From Gentiana macrophylla (lineage: Eukaryota; Streptophyta; Magnoliopsida; Gentianales; Gentianaceae), in assembly GCA_026214975.1 (NCBI GenBank), contig JAOBSW010000466.1, forward strand, positions 1-64,000: DNA of 64,000 nucleotides. The letters run 5' to 3'. Below, piece by piece: positions 56,256-64,000 of the stretch. The notes under the pieces were generated by a model. The model saw only the letters and a program-made list of their open reading frames with translations, did no database searches and was not told the DNA's origin. Numbering within the stretch: the first letter of the stretch is position 1; every line of letters begins with the position of its first letter. A program made the translations under genes and the position numbers.

Positions 56256-59200
56256 TCGTCCTAGAAACTCGAATGTAACTGGGGTGTTCTTGAACTCTGG
56301 ACTTTGCAAAGCGTTTCATCTTCTAACTCTTACAGTCTTCTTCTCCTTCCATCTTCCCAACTTTTTTGCTTGTTTTGAGCCAACTTGAGATTGCAACGAT
56401 CCGCTTCAATCTTCATGTCGTCTTGATGTATCAACTTTGGTCTCGTATTCTGCTGCCGCTCCACTTCATCCCAGAAACTCGTGTTCTTCTATCTCTATCT
56501 TCATCAGCAGTACTGTTCCAACTTTTGTACTTCTTGGTCACTCCGAGAGGAACTGCAATTGCTATCTTATGGCCCCTTACATCACCTTCTTCCTCAGATC
56601 TTCCGCATTAGGAACCCGGAGCCGATTCCGATGCCATAGGTTGCCATCTTCATCTAACCCGTGACCAAAGGCTGGTTGGACTCCAACCACTCACATGTAA
56701 CCAGAGACAACTGGATCTTTGTCTTGTTTCTTCACATACTCATCAACTGCCTTGAATCTTGCAATCACCGGTTCAACACTCTTTTCTTGCTCCTGCTGAC
56801 CTATACCCGGAAAGCTGAATCTTCCCAGCTGAAACCACACTTCTGGCACACTTGACTTCTTTCGATATCAACTTCCATCATAGCACCGCAAGCTTGCTGA
56901 AGGACTGCAAGGATTCTGGCTGTAGGGTTTCTGAGACTTCTTCAGGAGGGGAGAACATGCATTTGCCATCCTTTCTCTCTGACGGTCTGATCCAATTCTT
57001 GTGCCAAAAAAAAGAGTTAGCTTGGAGAATAAATAAAATGGAAAAGTGACAAGTTGGGTTCCAGGGTGGTATGTCTACTAGGTAAGCCAAGGAAGGGTAC
57101 AATGCACTTGAAATAAGAAAGATTGTTTGGGTTACATGCCAAACAAGATGATTCCGTGTTGGGAAAAAATTTAAAGTTGGTTCCAGAATGAAGAATGAGG
57201 CACTGTATCATAATACAAAAGATAGCCTCCAGAAGGAAAGACAAAAGAACACCTTTTAGATGAGATTCTTTTGAGAGAGTGGAATTCTGCAAAATACGGT
57301 GGTCTACAAAGACTTCACAGGCAACTTGAAAGGATGGTAATAAGCTTTCAAATAAGCCTTGAGAAAGTGGAGACGTTAAAGGTAACATCACACAACAGAA
57401 ATCAAGGCAAAGGTGCAAGGTCGAGCACTAGAAGGACTAAAAGATAGAAATCAAAAGAGAGCAAGAATCTCAACATGAAGGAGCCATGGAGACAAAACGA
57501 GCACACCAAAAGGTCTTAGAATAAAATAAACACTTGTCAAGAAGTGTCCAAGTTTGCAGTAGTCAAAGAGAGGATATTTTAGGATTTAATAGAAATAGAA
57601 ATTTCTCTCAAGAAATTGTAAGGTAATATCAAAAGTTTGAATAAGTAAGCGGTAAGGAAGATTTTTAAGTGAAGAGGAAACGACACTTAAGAATTGTTGG
57701 GTAAGGTTTGATTTCCAAGAATTAATTCGAACTTTCAATGGAAGTTTAAACGATTATTGACGATTCAAATCAAAGATTCAAGGTTGCACTACTCGAGAGG
57801 AATAGTACACTGCCAAGGAATAAATGGTCAAGGTTAAAATAAAATAGACTTTCAACCGGTGTAACAAAATTGGAATAGAAGCACGAAACAGATGATCGAA
57901 AATCAAAAGGCATATCTGGCTGTTCATGGCTCTAAATGGCCTGAAAGAGAGTTAAAACTGAATGGTACAAGGTACATTAATCTGGATTGAAATTCAATAG
58001 AAGTTTTGGAGTTCAAATGTTGGTTGGCTATATAGGTTCGGAAGGCATCTTGAAAAGGTCTACCTTCTGCTTGAAACTAGTTTAGCATAAATTGTTAGAA
58101 GGTTAAAGATAAGTAACTGAAAAGGAATGTCATGGTAGGCTTAAAAATTGGACCGGCAAAAGAAGATATGCATACCTTAAAAGAACAGGCAGCATTAGGT
58201 GAAATAGTTACAACATCGACACTACCCTTAGGAGGGGAGCTGAGAATGAACACAGGTAAGAAAAATGTTCTGACATCAGAAGGCTTAGTCAAATTTGAGT
58301 TTGAAATGAATGATGGGAGTGCAACAATGTAGAATTTTGAAGAGAATTTGTTTCTGAGGTGATTAATGACAACAAGCGGAGAGGATTTGTCGAGTTAAAA
58401 AAAAATCTCAAGTAAGGGATTTCATGAGAAACAAGTTACCATAAAAGTATAATTACAAAAGGGCACGAAAAGGGTCTGAACATCAAACATGGCATGGTGG
58501 AGGATAGAATCTTGGTTCTTGTTTAAAACTGCAAAAGAAACTATAACGTTAGCTTTACAAGTATCCTACTAAAAGGTTTAACTCAGAAGGAGATCAAACT
58601 TTGAGGAACTCCTAAACATAACGGTCGTAACTTACAACCCTCTTAGCCCAAACCCCAAGTCAAAGAGGTGAAAATCCCCTTTAGGTTGCTGTGTTTGATA
58701 TTTACTCCGGATCTGACATTATCAATTTTTTTTACTGAACAAACGAAGAGGAATTTGAGCACGATCCAAAGAGAAACTATTTAGATACTGGAGTTTTCCA
58801 GGTGATATAAAAATATTCGAATTTTTTAATGAGAATAATTTGGTGAAAAATAGTTATTTCTGACAATTGCACAAGCAGTCAGAATTTCCAGATTCATAAA
58901 CACTGAGTTGAATTGCAAATCGAGATCAAAGGAAAAATAATCTGAGCTTAATTTCAAAAGGAAAACTGTAGATAAAAGTTTTGTCCGCAACATATCAAAA
59001 ATTCAGATCAATTGAAGGTGTTTAACCTGTTCAAAACGGAAGAAGAAGTGAAAGTGCTACTGCAGATTTTCTGGACAGAGTGTCCGGCATGAACATGAAT
59101 TTTCTGAATAATCCATAATGATTATCGAGTTGATGTAAAAATAGAAATTGTACATAAGACAGTAATCTACTTTGCTGAAAATTTTCAGATTTTTTGGAAC

Positions 59201-61007
59201 ACGGTAAGTTGTTTAACCTGAAGGGAAACACGGAAACAAAAGCATTCAATCATGTTGGGTAAAGCCAAACAAGAGGATGATGAAAAGTATGTGCCAAAGT
59301 AAGAGACCTTTAACACTATTAGTTGAAACGACTGAGGAGTACTTGGAAAGAATAGAATTACACATGGAGTTCGTGTAGAACATCTCAAGCAAAGCAAAGG
59401 TCAAAGAATTTTTGTAAACATAAACCAAGCGATAGCAAAGAGAGAAAACGGAGGCTTTGTAGAGTCGAGTCTTTAAGCAAAAATTTGTATGTACTAAAAC
59501 ATCTTGTAGGGGATGCATTAAGGGTGATCACTAGGATGCAAAAGTGTGTTGCCCCTAAATAGCTAAACAAGATATGGTTGGAAGGATATGCAATTGTCAG
59601 TTCGAAGGATGAGAAACTTATTTTTCTTAAATCAAGCATTTGACATGATGAAAACATCTTTAAAAAATAAGGCACATCAAATGAATGTACACACTTGGAA
59701 TACAAAACTGCGTAATAAGAGACTTTTACCGAGTTTCAGAAGTTTCAAATGGAGGATTTAACCAGAGCATGAGTTACAATTAGTATGGATGGGGAAACAT
59801 TGAAATCGGGATAACCAAGTAGGAAACTAGATGATTATAAAAGAGGATCTTATTAATGAAGACATAAGATTGGAAAATCACCACGCAATCGTTTCTTGCC
59901 ATCGAGGAGCACTATAACGACAACACCTAGTCTCTACCTACCAAACTTCTTATCCTGGGTAACAACTAGCTTAAGAATCAAATAAATCAAAGTATTCTCA
60001 TCTCCTATAACCTACTACACTATAACCTACAGGGTGAAAGAAAGACATCTATCCTTCATTGACCAAAGGACTTAAATGGTTTTGAGAAATTCGGGTGCAT
60101 ACATAAGCCACGAAATAATTGATTTGCACAAAACAAACCGAATTGATTTTGAACATTAGGCAAAGAGAAAATCTGTGAGTATATAAGTTTTACATATGAT
60201 GCTCAAAAATCAAAAAAAATTGGGAAGCCATAGGTCGGTCAAAATAATTCTTTTCATCTACTGCTATAAGCTGTCAAAAATTTTCAGGACTTCATCAACT
60301 GTCGTGTGTTGCAGATTGTGCTAAAAAAAACGAATTTACACTTGGTACGAAAACAAAACTTATAGTAAAGGATGTTTTCTACAACATATCAAAAATCCAA
60401 GTCATTTGGAGGTTTTTAGCTTATTCAAAACAGAATGATAAGTAAGAGTACCGCTGCAGAATTTTCTGAATAGAGTACCCCTCCTTGTTAAACAATTTGT
60501 GAACAATCCATATTGAAAACTAAATTGATGTAAAGAGAGAAATTGTAGATAAGACAACTTTAGAAGTGGCTGAAAATTTACATAATTTTAGAAAAAAAAA
60601 ATGATATAACATGACATGTAGAAACGTGAACAAAATCGTTTACTCATTTTGCATAACACCAATTTACAAGGAAGTGATTTGAACCAAATGTATCATTACG
60701 AAAGCATTAAAACCTCCAAAAGAAGGAACATTATAGAAATATTTGAAGATTCCAAAAGGATGAGGGATCCAATTAAGGTTTCTCTAAAGGAACAATACTT
60801 AAGAGGATCACATAAGAGATGTGAGCTTAAAACTCAACATTCACCTAAGGAGACTTTTCACTTGGTCCTAGTGCAACTTAACCACGTTCTAAGGATTCCT
60901 AATCCTATGAGAATTTACCACCAAGATCAAGAGAGATCAGAAGGTTCTAAAATTTCTAAAGAAATCTTATCTTAGAGGGAAGAAGCCTAGGAAAGAAAGG
61001 ACGCTTC
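56256..61007 (-). other. Interior of G without recognisable genes
   Basis: About 4.8 kb of AT-rich sequence. The longest frames (57017-57418 minus, 60649-60975 plus, 59385-59705 minus) show no retroelement motifs and I assign no product. A diverged direct repeat is present (about 58975-59215 and 60365-60600: aacatatcaaaaat, ctgcaga-ttttctg, gatgtaaa-aga-aattgta). The pattern suits a large noncoding retrotransposon derivative. Confidence 0.6.
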
Positions 61008-61020
61008 TCTCTGATACCAA
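61008..61020 (-). other. Primer binding site of G (tRNA-iMet type)
   Basis: The minus strand reads ttggtatcagagag directly after the LTR end (ggcgttaca), matching the common tggtatcagag site. Confidence 0.75.
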
Positions 61021-61021
61021 C

Positions 61022-62978
61022 TGTAACGCCCCGCTCCCGGATACCGAGACCTTATCTGGAAGAGAAGGTTTGGCGCGTATAGCATTAAATAAATCTAATA
61101 TTATACGTATGCCTCTATGTCGTTGTATCAAATAAAAGCAAACGGAAGATAAAAAGACTCGGGTAGAAATATACATGCTACTAAGAGTAGATACAACCAT
61201 ACTAAAGATGGATAGTTAAATTACAACGACGAAAAACCCAAGGGCTTATACAATACGAAGTCTTAAAAGTAGAAGTACAACAAGTCTAAGAAAAGAAATA
61301 CAACTAGTCTAGTACAACCTTTATAAGGAAATAAACTAAAAGCTTCTAAAAGACTTCAATGTCTTCAAATTCATCGTCTACGCTTGGATAACCTGTTCAT
61401 CTTCTCACCCCACAATGCATACAAACGAAAATGCAAAGGAGGTAAGTACAAAGTACTTAGTAAAAGTGAGAAGCTAATGGATAACTAGGTTATACAACGA
61501 AAGGTTATTATTATGATTATTAAGTTATCTTTATGAGACCGACTCAATCTAGGGTTCACTTCATGCCCATCGACATGTCATGACTATACGTTTCTAACTT
61601 AGCTTATCTTGGTTACATCATTACTCAAGGACACTGTGCATGGCGTTCATCAGCCTGAAGATATACTTGCTAACTAACGGTGATTAGCACCGATTAGCTC
61701 CGGGGTCTCCCCGGTATGCATATACGTCCGATGAATTTCCTCCACTACCCTTCAGCCGTTTAAGGCTAGTAGCGTTGTTCACCTTTTATGAACGTATCAC
61801 ATCGCCGATATGAAATAGTGTCTAACCGAGAATAAATGACGTTTTAGCTTTTATCTACACATATGTATTTATTATTGTGAATTAACTAGCCACCTAAGTG
61901 TTTTCAAGTAAGCTCTCTCACATCTCCTACTCTCGTACTTAGATCACTAGACACGGACAAGGCCTAGCACATACACAGACATTGATGAACTCTAGTTCAT
62001 CAAAGCACAAGCCCTTTCATGCCCTTCCGACGGATCCGAACTTCAACTCCCTTTAAGAGTACATTCGGTGTTTTAACTGAACGAATCAGAAGTTCAATCG
62101 AAGCTTGTTTATGTTTAATTAATGTTATTGAATAAAAAAAATAGAAATTTAAAACTCAATACAAATATGCCAAAACATATCACAACTTAGCATGAATTCT
62201 ATCAACAAACAACACTAAAACTCACCAAAACTCAACCTATCATTATAAAACTATAATTACTCATTAGGAAGAGCCACTTACCTTAATTTCCAGCAAAACC
62301 GATCCAAAGCCTTCAAGAAAACGCTGAACTTCTAAGCCTTTAACTTGTAACCTAATTAAACAACAAGTAAACCTAAAAATTCTATCTTCCTAGCAAAAAT
62401 CGAAATACAAAAGTGTGTGAAACAGAAGATTACCTGGGTTACTTGCTACGAAACTATTTTTAGAATAATCTACGCTCCAAGACGATCGTTTCGACTACTC
62501 ATGGCTGCGAAACAGAGCTCCGGATTGAAAGATACGAATTTTTCAAGATCAACGGTTACGAAAAACTAGGGTTAAACTGAAAATTTACGGAATCAGGATA
62601 TTTTATTTTTCAAAGTCGCGGTGATCACTTTTCTCTCCTATGGCATCTTGAAACGATGAACGGATTGGCCGCACGGTTGAAGATTACATTCCAGGCATCT
62701 CCTGCGTTGTTCTTCTTCTTGCGTCGTTCACTGCCTTTTTTTTTTTTCCGAAATTGGCGTGAACCATAAAGGAGGATTTTGGGGATTATTTCATTTAAAT
62801 AGTTACTAATTAAAAATCATTTTAATTAAATAACTAACTCCCTTTATTCCTTAAATAAATTTCCAAGACATTAATTAAATATTTTAATTAAATAAAAGAA
62901 TAGGCTAAATAATAATTAGGTCGTAGCCCGCATACCCAATTACTAATTTACACTTTTCTGGAAATTCGGTATGTTACA
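61022..62978 (-). repeat. 5' LTR of G
   Basis: It is 1957 bp; plus-strand ends are tgtaacgccccgctcccgg and cggtatgttaca. Start and end are set by the TG/CA termini and the adjacent primer site. Confidence 0.85.
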
Positions 62979-63496
62979 ACAGAGGCACAAAATCAATCTC
63001 TTCAATCGGCTTGATAAGAGGTTGTTTTGAAGATCGGGTCATGCACTGTAAAATTGGAAACAACAAGAAAACGAAATAAAAACGACCTAAGCCCAAGCTT
63101 TCGGTCAACTTAAAAGATATCAGACATTACTCCCCGGCAACGGCGCCAAAATTCTTGATAGCAAAATTCTTAACTGCTAACTTTCACCGACAGAGTATTG
63201 GGTCAACGGGAGTATAGTGGTCACAAGGTTTGTACCAAAGCTGAATGTCGTTGTTCCAGGTCGTAAATTTCACAACGACAGAGGTTTGTCATCGTTGTTT
63301 GGGCTTTATTTATGCACTAGTAAAATGACCACATATCCGTTTAAAAGAACACGCCCCAAAACAAAAGTTGAAGCAGCCACGCGAATCCTTCGATTTACGA
63401 CTCCTGCGAACAACCTACGATCCATAAACATTTACTATGAGTAACACACCTTCTATTATATCAAAACTCAAAATTTTCCTCAAGAACAAATTAAGT
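62979..63496 (-). mobile_element. Fragment H3 of a tRNA-Asp-primed Ty3/gypsy element
   Basis: A primer site (63132-63148, plus: ccccggcaacggcgcca) is a perfect complement pattern to tRNA-Asp. An LTR end lies to its right (from about 63156, tgatagc), so the element runs leftwards and is cut by G at 62978. The piece left of the site (62979-63131) is leader. The LTR boundary on the right is not visible; an open frame at 63217-63444 has no domain. Confidence 0.6.
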
Positions 63497-63501
63497 AATC
63501 T

Positions 63502-63940
63502 TGTTAAGATCAAGCGCTTACCGTTGTACTAAAACCAATTGGTGCCAGTAAAGGCGCAAATTTATTTCTTTAGGCATTCAATAGTGTGGGCAATCTCTCC
63601 CAACACCCCCTCAAGTGTGGGCAATCTCTCCCAACACTTGCACAATTTTTCATTCAAGAGTGTGGGTAATCTCTCCCAACACCCACTCAAGTGTACAATT
63701 TTTTTTAAATAATGTTCCAACCAGGGTTCGAACTTGTGACCTCTGGCTCTGATACCATGTTAGAGATCAAGCGCTTACCATTCTACTAAAACCAATTGGT
63801 ATTAATATAGGTGCTACTTTATTTCTTATCATTAAGAGTGTGAGGAATTTATCCCAACACCCCCCCCCCCCCCAAGTGTTTTCGGCCAACACTTGCACAT
63901 TTTTTCATTCATTTAAGATTGTGGGCAATCTGTCCCAACA
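63502..63940 (-). mobile_element. Complete TRIM element with target duplication
   Basis: Terminal repeats 63502-63681 and 63758-63940 (about 180 bp; plus-strand tgttaagatcaagcg to cccaaca) flank a 76-bp interior. The minus strand has tggtatcagagcca directly after the right repeat (63744-63757), a canonical iMet primer site. Flanks aatct and tatct share atct, a probable target duplication. It belongs to the family of the copy at 9112-9545. A run of 14 C at 63860-63873 lies in the right repeat. Confidence 0.75.
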
Positions 63941-64000
63941 TATCTAGATTTTGGGCTAAGATGAAAACTTTCAAATTTACAAATAGTTGGTGTGGAAACG

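Larger units (their letters stand above)
55671..62978 (-). mobile_element. Element G: chromovirus-related, apparently non-autonomous, minus strand
   Basis: On the minus strand the order is 5' LTR (62978 to 61022), iMet-type primer site, about 4.8 kb interior, polypurine tract and partial 3' LTR (56234 to 55671). The LTRs are near-identical where both exist (tacctgggttacttgctacg through to the TGTTACA end). The interior shows no gag, protease, reverse transcriptase or integrase on either strand. LTR kinship with F suggests mobilisation by F-like elements. The 3' LTR is cut by the end of F's LTR. Confidence 0.78.

Noticed and set aside
60649..60975. 108-codon plus-strand gene inside G
   Set aside because: Antisense to the element, no recognisable motif, and Lys/Arg/His-rich low-information composition; treated as chance.
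63720..63770. tRNA- or SINE-like promoter (ggttcgaa box near tggtatcagag)
   Set aside because: No complete tRNA fold is visible. The tggtatcagagcca is better explained as the primer site of a TRIM between two direct repeats.
1..64000. CRISPR arrays, bacterial operons, rRNA or tRNA genes
   Set aside because: None seen; regularly spaced motifs here are inside LTRs and lack repeat-spacer structure, and the gene content is that of plant retroelements.

Overview
The window looks like repeat-rich nuclear DNA of a flowering plant, most likely a eudicot. It is AT-rich and made almost entirely of LTR retrotransposons of typical plant lineages: Ty1/copia, Ty3/gypsy Athila-type with a tRNA-Asp primer site, and Ty3/gypsy chromodomain elements. 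Related copies sit nested inside one another in both orientations. I see no intact host gene, no RNA gene and no CRISPR array. All long coding traces are decayed gag/pol. Element letters used here (A to G, H1 to H3, E2) are local labels.

Left part (1-22309). An Athila-type 3' end and LTR (1-1742) is followed by unassigned sequence and then copia A (3329-22309). Copia A is split in its integrase by element E2 (5241-19885). The 5-bp duplication cttga flanks E2, and removing one copy restores the integrase reading frame. E2 carries a solo copia LTR (B) two bases inside its own 5' LTR, a tiny TRIM element, a short plastid rpoC2 piece, exon-like fragments, and an AT-rich block in its 3' LTR. That block holds a further degenerate copia (C, minus strand).

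Middle (22310-31262). Copia D (22544-26492) is broken by a minus-strand chromovirus-type LTR (26493 to about 28738). Next come another LTR fragment, the 3' end of copia E with its LTR (29084 to about 30068), a degenerate tandem repeat and two hairpins.

Palindromic block (31263-50904). Two Athila-type elements lie tail to tail: H1 (+) and H2 (-). Together they form an imperfect inverted repeat with arms of nearly 10 kb around a 43-bp centre. H2 ends exactly against a chromovirus (F) that lacks its 5' half. The arrangement is either a real rearrangement or an assembly fold-back, and the sequence alone does not settle it.

Right part (50905-64000). Chromovirus F (reverse transcriptase to chromodomain plus 3' LTR) ends at 55670 inside the 3' LTR of G (55671-62978, minus). 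G has two related LTRs, a primer site and a polypurine tract, but no recognisable gag-pol, so it resembles a large non-autonomous derivative. G sits in another tRNA-Asp-primed element (H3), which also carries a complete TRIM (63502-63940).

The most interesting observation is that several unrelated LTRs carry arrays of a short, family-specific, near-palindromic motif. In the clearest cases the array lies upstream of a TATA box. No function can be shown from sequence alone.
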